DNA of 64,000 nt from Meandrina meandrites (GCA_963693305.1 OY855905.1:43635395-43699394), one strand, 5' to 3'; counted from the stretch's first letter, positions 1 through 11,674 are shown. Notes: generated from the sequence alone by a model not told the origin. Program-made: numbers and translations.

Positions 1-422
1 CGGCAATGACCTGCAGCTCCATCGTTTTATTTTAACTGAACGTCGTTCAACTATACAGTTATCTTGATCTAAAGAATTTGCAACTCAGCAAAAACTGAAG
101 CTACCTCTTTGATAAGCTCCCGTCACGCAGACAGTGGGTGTAACGTTTTATCGCAAATTGAATTGTTGTTTCTTTGGTATTAATCAGTTTAATTTGAAAC
201 TTCATCAATGACCCAACATGTAATTATATCCAAGGCCTTCTCATTTGGTATCAGTAATAAAAATCCAGTTTGATCGTTAATGTGAGTGGTTGGCGAAAAA
301 GGAGCGACCCCAGTCCCTTATTGCCTTGCGTTCCCCGATTTTGGCACAAAGTGAAATTGGACTGTACGTGTGTACAGGTCACATACCCGGCACGTAAAAT
401 TGGATATTTACGAAAGAAGCCT

Positions 423-586
423 GATTCGTCCCCAGTCGTCTTCATACAGCGCGCAGGGAGAGCGCAGGGAGAGATGGGTACCGAGAAACGGAGTGCAAGG
501 TGAGATGGGTATCATTCCCTGCTCCCCTACCTCGTGTGCAACCCTTCCTTTGCCGCGTGTTATATGAAGACGACTGGGGACGAGTC
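423..586. repeat. Inverted-repeat element, 24-bp arms
   Basis: Two 24-base arms at 423-446 and 563-586 are reverse complements with one mismatch and bracket about 116 bases of unique sequence. No coding sequence is visible. It looks like a short non-autonomous foldback element or MITE. Its family is not recognised. Confidence 0.6.
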
Positions 587-618
587 AAAGGAGCCAGTTA
601 ATATGCAAGTGGGGGGGT

Positions 619-737
619 CAATCTCGTTCCCAGAGTCCACGGGTTCCACGGTCAGCGGATGGTCGCCCAGGTGAAAGAGTTTCACCCGGCGACTAAACCG
701 CTGACCGTGGAGCCTGTGGACTCTGGGAACGAGATTG
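619..737. repeat. 119-bp near-complete hairpin
   Basis: The outer arms 619-658 and 698-737 pair almost completely. The apparent loop is itself self-complementary (GTCGCC...GGCGAC with a GGTGAAA/TTTCACC inner stem), so the whole stretch can fold into one long hairpin. This is typical of a small hairpin MITE. No target duplication could be assigned with confidence. Confidence 0.65.
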
Positions 738-867
738 GTGGGGGGTATATAAGCTCTCCAATTTGATGTTTCCCTCACATTAGGGAACTTTTTAACAGGC
801 TAACTCCGAGTTGAGAAATGATCATGCGTTCAATAATAATTTATTTTTATTACTGTCAAAATTACAG

Positions 868-3800
868 GAGGGACTGCGACACAAACACTGCGTGTGGTGG
901 CCAAGTGTAAAGCGCTGGCAGACAGGTTTGTAGATATCTTTGGAGATTGGATCAAACAACAAACAGGAGAAGTGAGCCAATATGCCGAGATGTTCCGACA
1001 TGTGTCGTATTTCAGGTTAGCTAGTTGTCGTTGCTTGATTATAAAAGAAGATTAAAGAATGTTACTTTACTATACTGTAGTCCGTCTTGGTGTTACAAAA
1101 CTAAAGTATACACCCTATGCATAATGAAAAGGGACTGGGAGCGATACGCGCGAAAGCGAGGCTAGTTGGGCCTTGTTTTGTTGTCTCGTGGTAAAATGGC
1201 CGCTAATCAGTCTGTAAGTAGCCGTCTTTCCGAGGAGGATATTCCCGGAGCATCACTTCAAGGACGAAATCCAACCACTCTTAAATCTGACGAGCTTCGT
1301 TTTTGGTTAAAATGTCGTGGCGATCCGGCGAAGGGGCTGAAAACAAAGGCACAGTTGGCGAAAAGGCAAGTAAGCTTTTCGATCTATGTTTTAGTTGTAG
1401 TAAAATGAAGTGCTTTTGCTAGTTTGTTCAAAAGGACTAGAATTCTAACTTACATTTAAATAGAGATCTGTAGGACTTACGTATCAATTAACTGGTGTGC
1501 TAATTTGTTTTGTAGAGTACTTGAATATGTTGCCTCGGGCCGTGAAAAAGATGTCGTGGATCCGGACCAAAACTTAATTTACACGCGTCGGAAGCAGAGA
1601 CAAGAACAATTACAAACGCAAAGTGATCTGTTGCCAAAGGAAAGTACTGTAAAATTTTCATCAACTGGGTGGTCAATAAGTTTGCAACGAATGCCCTTGT
1701 TTACCAAGGCAGAAATGGATTTACACATCTCTCAGTCTGGAAAGAACATTGACCGAAATAAACAGAACCATGCAGTTCCAACAAGTATGAAAAAGGCCAA
1801 AACCTTCCTGGAGGACGAATACCTAAGGGACATAGTTGCTGCTAGTGATAATGAATATTTCTTTTTCAAATGTTTGTGTCACCATAGTTTTAAAAAAAAT
1901 GAAGCTCCTCATAAATTACAAGTTGCACTTTGTTTAGTGAGTGGAGCTGTAAAATATGCTTCATGTACCTGCGTGGCAGGATCTGTTGGCTTTTGTAACC
2001 ATGTGCTTGCACTTATGATGAAACTCTGTAAGTTCAGCTTGTATAGTTGTCAAGATGTTAAGGAGTTGGACTATGAATCTGATATGACAGCATCCAAGGC
2101 ATGCACTTCAAGTTTACAAATATGGCACAGGCCTGTAAGAGGGGATAAAATCAAGCCCCAACCTGTCATGGAACTTGAGGTAAAAAGGTCCAAATTAGAT
2201 AAAGAGTATAACCCTGATAGTGGGGTACGGTGCTTATTTTATGAAGCTAGGAAAAACTTGAGCACACAAACATCTGATGAAATTATGTTGAAAGACAAGC
2301 TTCAAAAGATCAACCCTAAGTTTGCACTGTCCCAGATCATGTCTCCTGGTGGAACCAACTTACAGGAAACAAAATTTGGAAAATCTCCAAGTGGTTCATA
2401 TGCAAGTTATCAGTTACAGTTCACAGAGTCCAATTTTCAAGTTTTCTGTAATATTGACTCAGTGCCTAGAGTGAATTGTAACGGTGACCAAAATGCTATT
2501 TCTACATATCCTGCATTTCCTTTGCAACAATCTCAGCAGTATGAAAAACCAGATGGTTTAAGCAGTAACCAAGAAGCACTCCTGGATCATTTAATCGTTG
2601 ATGAGGCAAAGCTCAATAACATTGAGAAGACTACAAGAGAACAGGCAGCCTCCCAAGAATGGTTGACTGAAAGGAAATTTCGGTTTACATCATCTAATTT
2701 CAACACTATTGTAAAAAGGAAAAGGAATCATGACACTCTAGTAAACAATCTGCTTCATCCCAAGTCATTTACCTCCAAACAAACAGCACATGGGAACACC
2801 TATGAACCTGTAGCCTTAAAAGAGTATGAAAAGTATATGTTTTCAACTAGAAACCCAGTTACAGTGTTTAAAAGTGGCCTTGTTGTAAGTATGGCCTCCC
2901 CATTTTTAGCAGCATCACCAGATGGCAAGGTTATTGATCATGGTTGTAGTAAGCCTTTTGGGCTTGTAGAGATTAAATGCCCCTACAGTAAGTTCCATGT
3001 GAGTCCCTTAGATGCATGTGAAGATGAAAGTTTCTTTGCAGAAAATGTTAATGGGAAGCCAAGACTGAAAAGGGGACATCAGTACTACTTTCAAATACAG
3101 GGTCAACTTGGTGTTACAGGGGCTAGCTGGTGTGATCTTGTAATCTACACCAGCAAAGGCATGAGTATAGAGAGGATTACATTTGATCCTCAGTTCTGGG
3201 ACACATTGAATGAAGGCCTAAAGAACAGCTATTTCAAGCACTTTATAGGGCAAGCTGCTTCAGAATTTGTAGACAATAAATGAAAAGGTTGACACAATCT
3301 TATCATTGCTTATGTCACATCAGTGTTGTTAAAACTGTATCAGTGCATCATGTCTACAACAGAATATTTACCTATATCCTCTGTATGATAAGATGTCTTT
3401 CAAGATAAAACTTTTGAAATTTTTTTCTTTGTTTACTTTTAGATCTATAGAACAATGTTATTTACTGCTTGTAAATTTCTGACAGTGTACTAGCGCCTTG
3501 GGCTGTAAACAGCCAAAACACAAACCTTACTTTACCAAATCTGCGCTCTTTCTTAGATATAACATTTTTTCATTGTTATTAAACTGAGTTGTGCTCTGTA
3601 GTCTGCCTCAGTCCTCTGCCCGAGTGTTACATGGAAATAAGAGGGTCATGAGTGTTACACAAAAAGGCACAAACACTCCACATTTGGTTAACTACCCCAA
3701 ACAAACTAAGTGGTACAATACCATCCCAGATGTGGAAGTTCTTAATTTTGTTGATAGCTCGTTCGATGTGTATTCTAACAGAAGCAATTTCCTGGGTCTT

Positions 3801-6800
3801 GATAACATCTTCTGCTGCCATTTGGGTATTGCACCCCAGAAAAGGTGGAATGTTAAGGGTTACACCGAGTGGGAGGAGGTCTTCAATTGTAAAGCCTTTA
3901 TCGGCCATCACGGTGTCACCTTGATCAAACTCTAACTTGAGAAACCCACTTCTTTCAACAATTTCCCGATCGGAAATGCTTCCACTATACAGTTGACTGA
4001 TAAAAGTAATAGCTCCACTGGGAGCAATTCCAACTAAACCTTTCAGAGTTACATGGTTCTTGTACGAGCTGAACAGTTTGGAATTCAACAGAAGGCTGGA
4101 AGGCATCTGGCATTTAATCTCCGTGCAATCGATTATTACACGGGTGGAAGAGTATTTGTCTTTAAAGCTGTCTGGCATTGTAGCTCTTACAACCTCCCTA
4201 TTAGGCCAGATTGATACTTGACCGAATTTCAGATAAATGTAATTTATCCAAGACAGGAAAATCCTGCTTACTGTCGACTGGGAGATATCAAACAAGTGAG
4301 CCAGATGTTTTTCTGCAAATCCCCTCCTTAGTCTGCAGAGAACAAGAAAGAACTCCTCCCTAGGTTCTAAGCTCCTTCGTCTACCTTTATTAGTACACCC
4401 CCCTGGTTCCTCGGTTTCATTTCCGTTCCCGATGTAAAAACCCTTTTGGACACCTCTTTCTTTTGAGGAACAGTACCTGATGTTCTCTCCATTCAATCCA
4501 GTATTTAAAAATTCAAATACTGCATTAAAAGTAGCCAAGTTAGGAAAGCCCGTGTAAAAGGAGATGTCCTCATCGGATGTAAAATTACGTAACTGAAAAA
4601 CACGGGAATCTGCAAGGCCCTTCTGCCGTTTCACAACCTCTATTTCAGCCTTCAAAGAAGCATTTTCAAACTCCAATTTTCGAAGTCTTTCGAGAAGTTC
4701 CTTGACGTCTCCCTGCGAATGCATGCCGTTTTTCACGTCAGGAGAACTAACGTCCGCCGATGAAGTGCAGGTTTCAGCAGTAGTTTCAGTTACACTAGTT
4801 GTTTGATCGACTTTTAACTCGGTGTTAGGAAATTCTGTTTTCGAAGAACGTTGCGAAGAAAGAGCACGACTCTTAGGTGGTTTTCTCTTTTTCGGAGAAT
4901 TTTTTGACCACGAGAATTGTGATGGAACGGCTCCATCCTTCACGTAAACTCGCTGACCTCCGATAGCTTTAACCAAGTCCTCAGACTTAAAATGACGAGA
5001 ACAAATCTTTGTGTTTTGCTTTACTCTAAACGTCTTTCCCTCATCGCGACGGATAGCATGCAGCCAACGCTTTTTGAGCTCCAAATCCTTTGGAAACTTC
5101 AAGAAAGAAATTTTTTCCCCATTTCCAGTCCTGTATAGCTTTTTCGTACAGTTTGGCACGCAACAATTAGTCGGCATATTTAAAAATTGGCGCCACTTCA
5201 GGCGGCCATTTTTAATTTACCAGGCCCAACTAGCCTCGTTTTCGCGCGTATCGCTCCCAGTCCTTTTTCATTATGCATAGGGTGTATTGCTACAATAGCC
5301 CACGTTTGTTATGTCAAAATTCAAACAGGCACCGACGCCGGCTTTAGGGTCAAACTTCTTTAATTGGTTTCGTTTTCTTTGTCAAGTCGCTTGTGGGAAT
5401 TAACAGACAAACGAATATTTAAATGTTTACATTTTTAATCAAGAAGCTTTGACGTCATGGTAGAATTTTGATATATCGAATGTATGCTATTGCGACGAAA
5501 CATGAAAATCATGTTTCACCTGCATTTAAATTAATACAACGCTGTTTTCAACTGACTGCTGTTGAAAAACAGACATTCTTGTATTATACTGCAAAACACG
5601 TTGTTTCCAATTTTAGGAAGTCAGATGTAAGAGAGATAAAAGTGATGAGAACACGTGACCAAAGGTTTACTGACATTGCACCAAAAGTTTATCACACCGT
5701 CTGCAATCCTTTTAAGGTAATGCCAGAGTCCTACTCAGTCAGCGGAGCCTGGGAAAATAGAAACGAGCGGGCCTAGAGATCACAGTTGTATCTAGTCGGA
5801 AAGTGTTTATCCGAAGAATGCAAAACTAAACCCATTCTATAGCAGTTATCTACTTGACCTTACTCTTTTTGCAAACGTTTGCTAAACGTCTTTTTTCCTG
5901 TGCTTGCTTGCTTTCTTTCGTTTTTGTATCTATTATTATGAAAGTTTTTATCTGAAGAGTACAAAACTAACCCCACTCTAGAACAGTCAATTGCTTGCTT
6001 TTTGCGAGTGTTTGCCAGAACTCTTTACTTCTTTGTTTGCCTGCTTCCGTGTTAACTTACTTATATGCGATACTTGTTTGCTTACTTACCTATCTCGTAG
6101 GAGGTTTTCGTTATAGTCATGGAAGATCTTACAGATCACGTGACACATTTCAATACCATTGATAATGCACCGGAGGTCTGGAACCAGGAGGATATAAAGG
6201 TAAAATAGTCACAAAATAATCTCATTTGATGGAAATTATCTGAGAACTCAGAGGGAGCTAAAGTTATTCGCAGAGTATTCCCTGCGACGTACGTTAACAA
6301 CAGGCGAAAATCTGTCTGCGTTTCTTTCGCCTCAAAGGTACCGAAATCCCACGATTTAGTTAGTAAGCTACAGGAAGCGTTTCTCTGCCACTACTAGAGG
6401 AACTGCGAAACACTTCAACTCTTCTTGTGTTTCAACGCTTTGCCAATGGCGTGCGGGTTTATAGGCTCCTGCTTGACAGCCGCAGTAAAGCAACTTTCGC
6501 TCAAAATAGTGGTTTCTTCTTTCAGTGATTTAATTTCGTGTTTATCTTTAAACTTCACAGGTTGTATTGCGAGATATCGCCCGTTTTCACAGCATCCATC
6601 TTGATGACGTGACTCGTCTCTCATCAGAGCCTTGGATGTGTGTGTACAGCGGCAGTATTATGAAGGCGCTCTCCGGATTTTGGCGCGCGCTCTTGCAGCA
6701 GAATCACGCGTCATTTCCGGATCTTTGGACAATGAAACGGTAACTGGGAAAAACACTTCATTTAAGAACAACTATGAGGATAGCCTGTTGATTGAGCATG

Positions 6801-7640
6801 GTCAAGAAGGGTGTGGTCCAGATCATGATTTACTGAAAATTTTACTAAAAAAGGGCGCTCAATATATTATTGCTCATCCACAGGGTAGTGGGACGAAATT
6901 CTGTTTACAAGTTTACAAGTGCGTCTGGTTAGTCGTGGTTAAAATCTTGAAATGAAATTTGTTCGAGTAATAGTTTATTTGCTTAATGATGGTTTTTATT
7001 ATTATCTTTGACTTTCAACCATTCTTGTGCATTTCAGTTCCATGGGCCTGGACAAGCCTATTTATCAGGAAGAAATGTAATCGTTTTGTGTGTCGTTTTC
7101 TTTTTCAGGACGAGACTTGTGAACAGTTTTATTGACAAACTGGACCAGTTGTGGCAAGTGATCGAATCTTTTCCACGAACTTTAGTACACTACGACTTCA
7201 CTCCAAGGAATGTTTGCATTCGCAAGGAAGAGATTACGTTGGACGATAAAGAAAACAATCACTTCATCACAGATAGCAAATTAAGCCGAATCTCTTGTAT
7301 CTACGACTGGGAGATGGCGACAATTCATGCCCCTCAACATGACGTGGTTGAATTCCTTACGTTTGTGCTCCCAGCCGAAAGTGACGTCACGACCCGTACA
7401 AACTTCGTGCGCTTTTATCAAGAACAACTAGAAAAATTTAGCGGAAGAACTTTTGACGCTGTACAGTTCATGGAGGTTTTTAAGGCGGTCTGCTGTGTGT
7501 ATGCATTACATCAACTATCCTTAAAGACCATTACACACTCAGTGACACGTTTGCCGTACTTTGAGAGAGCCGTGCAATCACACATGGGCTATTTGGAGGA
7601 CTTGGAAGCAAGTGGTTGCCTTGACTTCCTTAATAAATGA
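868..7640 (+). CDS. APH-family phosphotransferase, 3' part (5' exons not found)
   Basis: Five exons join in phase: 868-1015, 5617-5716, 6101-6199, 6561-6739 and 7109-7640 (stop TGA). The first visible exon contributes a small-lobe segment with VVAKCK, a candidate ATP-binding lysine strand, followed by an alpha-helix. Exon three reads FVIVMEDLTDHV, the hinge of the family. The last exon carries the catalytic HYDFTPRNV (Brenner HxDxxxxN motif) and the metal-binding YDWEMA. This is the aminoglycoside/choline-kinase-like fold (APH). Animal members are mostly uncharacterised small-molecule kinases, so the substrate is unknown. There is no start codon in the visible part; upstream exons probably lie before the window. 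A 4.2 kb transposon sits in the 1016-5616 intron without touching exons, so the gene may still function. Frame and splice phase agree across all five exons. Confidence 0.8.
1196..3283 (+). CDS. Transposon SAP-SWIM-YqaJ nuclease
   Basis: Two exons, 1196-1365 and 1516-3283, give 645 residues. Exon 1 encodes a SAP-like DNA-binding helix pair (TLKSDELRFWLKCRGDPAKG...). The phase only works if the intron starts with GC at 1366 (AG|GCAAGT), giving AKR-VLEYVASG across the junction. A SWIM zinc finger follows (CTC...FCNH, about residues 205-225). The C-terminal third is a YqaJ/lambda-exonuclease-like domain with AASPDGK, VEIKCPYSK and a QIQGQL segment, which supply the expected acidic and lysine catalytic residues. 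YqaJ proteins are 5'-3' recombination exonucleases; in ISL2EU elements the protein is the second gene beside the transposase, with an unproven role. No internal stop is present. The start at 1196 is the first ATG that precedes the SAP segment directly; an in-frame upstream codon at 1166 is not an ATG. Confidence 0.75.
3627..5177 (-). CDS. THAP-domain DDE transposase (ISL2EU)
   Basis: A single open exon of 516 residues. Residues 1-90 form a THAP zinc finger: C5/C9, then C-x2-H (CSRH), ending in AVPSQF, the family's AVPxxF box. A coiled coil follows near residues 155-190 (ELLERLRKLEFENASLKAE). A helix-turn-helix precedes the catalytic core (FLVLCRLRRGFAEKHLAHLFDISQ..., HTH_Tnp_4 type). The DDE_Tnp_4 nuclease shows IIDCTEI (first D), VMADKGF (second D) and IHIERAI (E). 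It would recognise the element's ends and cut and paste it. The gene faces the YqaJ gene, with about 340 bases between the two stops. No frameshift or stop is seen, so activity is plausible. The start codon at 5177 begins the THAP domain directly (MPTNCCVPNC). Confidence 0.88.
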   Translation of the reverse strand: MPTNCCVPNCTKKLYRTGNGEKISFLKFPKDLELKKRWLHAIRRDEGKTFRVKQNTKICSRHFKSEDLVKAIGGQRVYVKDGAVPSQFSWSKNSPKKRKPPKSRALSSQRSSKTEFPNTELKVDQTTSVTETTAETCTSSADVSSPDVKNGMHSQGDVKELLERLRKLEFENASLKAEIEVVKRQKGLADSRVFQLRNFTSDEDISFYTGFPNLATFNAVFEFLNTGLNGENIRYCSSKERGVQKGFYIGNGNETEEPGGCTNKGRRRSLEPREEFFLVLCRLRRGFAEKHLAHLFDISQSTVSRIFLSWINYIYLKFGQVSIWPNREVVRATMPDSFKDKYSSTRVIIDCTEIKCQMPSSLLLNSKLFSSYKNHVTLKGLVGIAPSGAITFISQLYSGSISDREIVERSGFLKLEFDQGDTVMADKGFTIEDLLPLGVTLNIPPFLGCNTQMAAEDVIKTQEIASVRIHIERAINKIKNFHIWDGIVPLSLFGVVNQMWSVCAFLCNTHDPLISM

Positions 7641-9705
7641 CCCTCTTTAAGAGCCCAGTTTGCATTTCAAAGAAATTAATTGCTATCAAGAAGAGTCACA
7701 TTTTAAACTGATGTAAGCTTGCATTGCAAAATGAGGACCTTATCAAAGAACGAAATAATCTTTACCCAGATCTCATTCTGTCTAACACAGAAAACACTTG
7801 GCCAGGCCGCTTGGCCAAGGAACGGATCTGGGTAGAGATTAAGAACGAAACAGTTTTTCCCTTTACACGTCATTCCATTATCACTTGCTTACTCTGAGAG
7901 TACTGCATGACTACGTGTGTGTTCATTGACATGTGATTGCGCGATGCCGTCGTTGCGCCACATAGCTCACGATTGACCATTGTTCACCACCAGAGTACTC
8001 GGGTCTGATTGGGATTTAAATTAATAACTGAGAAATATGAACAACTAAGAAGTTGAGAAGTAGCGCGGCGATATTTTAACTTACAGAATTAAGCATCTCC
8101 ATTCAGACCCTCCCAACACTGCAGCTCTCTCTGTGCAAAGAAAAAATATATTCAGAATAACATGAATAAGTTAACAGTCATCTTAACATCGTTTACATTA
8201 ATTTGTAACTTATTTTAGGTTTCAAAGAATGTCAAGTAAAAATTGTCCACAGTTAGCCACCACTACGTGTCTTTTCAGTGGTTTACTTTGCCTTTCCGAC
8301 CAGCTTGGTTTCAGGGAGATTGAATGGTTACAGGCAAAATTTCTGGTGGACACAACAGGTACAGTTCATGGCTGCAATTCCAGATCGACTGTCGACGTCC
8401 TTCCTGAAATTTAGGAAGGATTATAAAATTGAAAAAGCGTGTCGAATTAAAGCAAAATTGCCATTGAAGAATCCCGACGAAACAGGTTTCTTCTCCCTGC
8501 AGATCTCTACTAGGGATAAAGGGAGACTTTAACGCGATTGTAAATAGCCCACTTCATAGTTCCTTTTTTTTACCAGCCGAGGTATTTCCTTGAAGCGCTC
8601 AAACTAGTTCCGAATAGCGCGTTTTTCACGACGGCCGTATTAGTATTAAAAAAAAAAGTATTATTGCATAAGGAAACAACTCATTTCCCAAAGGGGAGAA
8701 GTTGTGTTGTTTTGGTTAGGAAAACCATATACGACGCAGAAATGGCCACCACGACGTCGTGCACAGTGCACATCAAGAAATCACCTCAGCCTTCGCGCAT
8801 CTCAATCTTGCAATAAACCAGCAAAGATCACCCAGAGAGACTGGGTTCAAGGAAGGCAACAAAATCAGGTAATGTTTAATCAAGTTGATTAAATCAATAC
8901 GATAAATGAAACTCAAAATATCACGAGCTATTCAGCTGCACCAGTTCCTCGAAAAAATAAAGTATTCGAATTTTAAGAAGTTTTAACTCTTTACAGATTA
9001 AACCTACAAGCACTCGTAGTTCTCCCACTAAACAGGCAAATTAGTAAAACTAAAAGAAGGATGATAACGAGATAATGAATGTAATGAGCAAGCCACGTCA
9101 TCATCGGCTTCCAAACACTGCCGTTTGGCGTTTGTACGCGGAAATGAGTAAGTTTTTGTTTTTTGTGAATTTGTGATTTTTCCCCTATTTTTCTGAGAGT
9201 TTTATTTTAGAATTCGATAAAAAAGGCAAGGTCTGAAAAGCAGGCTCACGTTTGCCGCTTGCTGTATAACGTCATGCTTTATCTCTCTGTTATTTCCAGT
9301 TTGTTGTATACCAACGATGAAAAAAATCTCATGACTGAATTTCTGAAACCGAGCAGAATTCAAATTTTTAGTTGATTTATATTTAGCTGGGTTGCCATGA
9401 TGTTAACGCAACATGGTTAAGCGACACGCAAAAATCACAAATAATACAGTTCGATGTTGGATTGGAACTAGCTTGCAGTGGAGGCTAATGCGGAGGAATA
9501 CCATTAAAAAGAGCTTCATGCGATTTGCATTTGAAAAGATTCCACGCCTAATTTTGAGCTCGTCAGCTGCAGCGGTTTCAGTGGACGTGAAAGCAAAATT
9601 TAGGATAGATACTCCAAAGACTGGAAAACTGTGTTCAGCCGCCTTAAGGTTAGCTATAGCAATCCAACGAAAGATCAGAATCGATTGCAAGATATACTTT
9701 TACTC
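7641..9705. other. Intergenic, no recognisable gene
   Basis: Downstream of the APH-like gene I see no convincing exon. Short open frames at 8229-8532 and 8704-8892 lack homology I recognise. There is an A-run near 8650 and general AT-rich sequence. A first exon near 9070-9150 ending in a GTAAGT donor is conceivable but unsupported. Confidence 0.5.
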
Positions 9706-9714
9706 GTGTTTAGG

Positions 9715-10754
9715 GGCCGTCGATAAAACCAGGAACACGGAACATTCCGGAATATCCCGGAACATTCCGGAACATTCCGGAACATGCCGGAACATTGAAA
9801 AAAAAATTATGAAAATGAAAAAAATAAATAACTTTAATTATAATTATAAAAAGGGCTGCTGTTATAATATAATATTTTAATTATAATAAGAACCTTTCCA
9901 GCATCCTTCGCACCAGAAATGTCCAAATAACTTTGTTAAATTGAAGTCTGTGAAGTCCGGGTAGCTTGCAGATCAAGCGGCTTATTTAGTTTGACAGTTG
10001 CTACAAAATGTATATACTTTTTCAATCTCAGTATCATGACGTCATCGGTCACGTGAATATGCCAAAAAATGAGTTTCACCTTAGTTCGAGACGATGAAAT
10101 AAAAATAAAAAATGGTAATAGTAATAATAATAATAATAATAATAATTAACATAAATTTTAAAATTAAAACGGCAAACTAGATTGAAGGCTAATTTCCATC
10201 TTGCACGGTATGACAGGACTTTATAGAAACGGTGGTCGAAAGATTCTGTGCTTTCGTATCATGTGACCGATCACGTCTCAAACTGCAAATTTACATTGAG
10301 TGTAAACATACATGTAAACATACATTTTTTGGTTACGCTACGCTCCAACCAATGGAAGATATTCGCTGGGTGGTAGTCCTCACTTGTTCAGGCCTTGTGT
10401 ACAGTCCCCTTAGTATTAAGATGCCAGGAGTCTAATGGCCTGTTTACAATATTGTTCTGACTACGTTAATTTTTTCCAGTTTGGGAACGGACCATTAGAA
10501 ATAGCCGGAGGGGAGGTGGTGACTTTCCCCCAAAAAATTCCTTCAATATTCTTGCAACGGAGTGTAACTTAAAAAAATTCCTGCACCCCCCAGTTCTCCC
10601 AGTAGGCACGTGACCGATGACATCATCACACCGCGTTTGCCAAAAAATATATTCAGTCCATATATTTTTATTATTTTTTTTAAATGTTCCGGCATGTTCC
10701 GGAATGTTCCGGAGTGTTCCGGAATGTTCCATGTTCCGACTTCTATCGACGGCC
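9715..10754. mobile_element. 1,040-bp TIR element with 9-bp target duplication
   Basis: The ends are inverted copies of GGCCGTCGATA, flanked by the exact 9-bp duplication GTGTTTAGG at 9706-9714 and 10755-10763. Subterminal arms hold tandem GGAACATTCC-type units (about 9730-9800 and, inverted, 10684-10738) and, further in, inverted copies of a CATCGGTCACGTG block (about 10030 and 10615). A (TAA)n microsatellite lies near 10120-10145. No transposase is present, so the element is non-autonomous. The 9-bp duplication is typical of Mutator-like elements, but the ends are not a type I can name. Confidence 0.75.
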
Positions 10755-10763
10755 GTGTTTAGG

Positions 10764-11674
10764 CTCATGTGTCCGCGCATTTCCACGAGTACTGTGTTTA
10801 CGAAGCGCTGCGTTGTTAATAACACAACACAAAGGATGGGAATTCCATTTTTGGTACCATGGCAAACTTACGTAAACTGCTTTACAGATTGGCAAGTGTT
10901 TTGCTGTGGCGACCTCACAAGCCGTAATACTGAAAGATCTGCTGGCCGTCAGTGGTAAGTTCAGATTTATACGAATTTGTCAAATTATTTTTTTTTTCTA
11001 CGCGAACGTGGCATTATGTTAAGTTGAATTACACGTCGACGGTTTCTCAGCTTAGTTATTTCATTTTAAAATAAAAATCACTCAGCTCGATTTGGACCAA
11101 TTTGTCTCGAATTTTTTAAGCAGAGTGCGCGGCTAAAAATGGACTCACTGATGAAAATCATGTTTATTTTCATCTAAATTTCAAAACCAATAAAGCAAAG
11201 AAAGCTGGACGACTAATCGGAGCGTATTTTTAATAACTGTCTTATTGGTTTCCTGGACGAAAATCATGCTGCTCCAAGCTTTTAGGCACTTACTGTATAT
11301 GGTAGTAAATTGTGCTAGATGTCATGTTATTGTCGGTTTACTCGTCCGAGTTGTCCTATAAAACAGAGAAAACGTATTCAACGTGCTTTCGTTGCTAAGA
11401 TGTTATGAAGTCGCCAAAAAAACCCCGCAAGGCCCGCTTCATTTCCGTTTGCCGAAATGAAATTGTAGAATGATAAAGCAGGAAGCGTAATATCTCTTTA
11501 ATTTACTGTATTTGATACAAGCTTATAAAACACAACATACTTTGAATGTCGGGGTTAATTTTGAGCTTTTGCAGGAACTGTTGGTGATTTGCGACGAACG
11601 TTACCTAATCATCAGATACCACTGCAGGAAAACAACAAAATTTCATTTAAAATCAACTTTTGGTCTAAGACTGT
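10764..11674. other. Unassigned intergenic DNA
   Basis: No repeat or gene is recognised. A 70-base stretch at 10886-10954 is open, is preceded by TTTACAG and followed by GTAAGT, and could be an internal exon (reads IGKCFAVATSQAVILKDLLA), but nothing else supports it. Confidence 0.4.

Larger units (their letters stand above)
1110..5285. mobile_element. Complete ISL2EU-type DNA transposon
   Basis: The ends are about 63-bp inverted repeats beginning ACACCCTATGCATAATG (left from 1110, right ending at 5285) with very few differences. The dinucleotide AT at 1108-1109 and 5286-5287 flanks both ends, matching the 2-bp AT target duplication I recall for the ISL2EU superfamily. Inside are two genes facing each other: a + strand SAP-SWIM-YqaJ nuclease (1196-3283) and a - strand THAP-DDE transposase (3627-5177). 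The pairing of a transposase with a YqaJ exonuclease is the recognised ISL2EU hallmark. Intact ends and open reading frames suggest a recent, possibly autonomous insertion into an intron of the APH-like gene. Confidence 0.85.

Noticed and set aside
7785..7845. Possible small hairpin element (AACACTTGGCCAGG / GGCCAAGG)
   Set aside because: The inverted match is short and imperfect, with no duplications or second copy in the window.
9413..9880. A 155-codon protein gene
   Set aside because: Its second half runs through the GGAACATTCC repeats of the 1.04 kb element, the rest has no domain, and the opposite strand is equally open.
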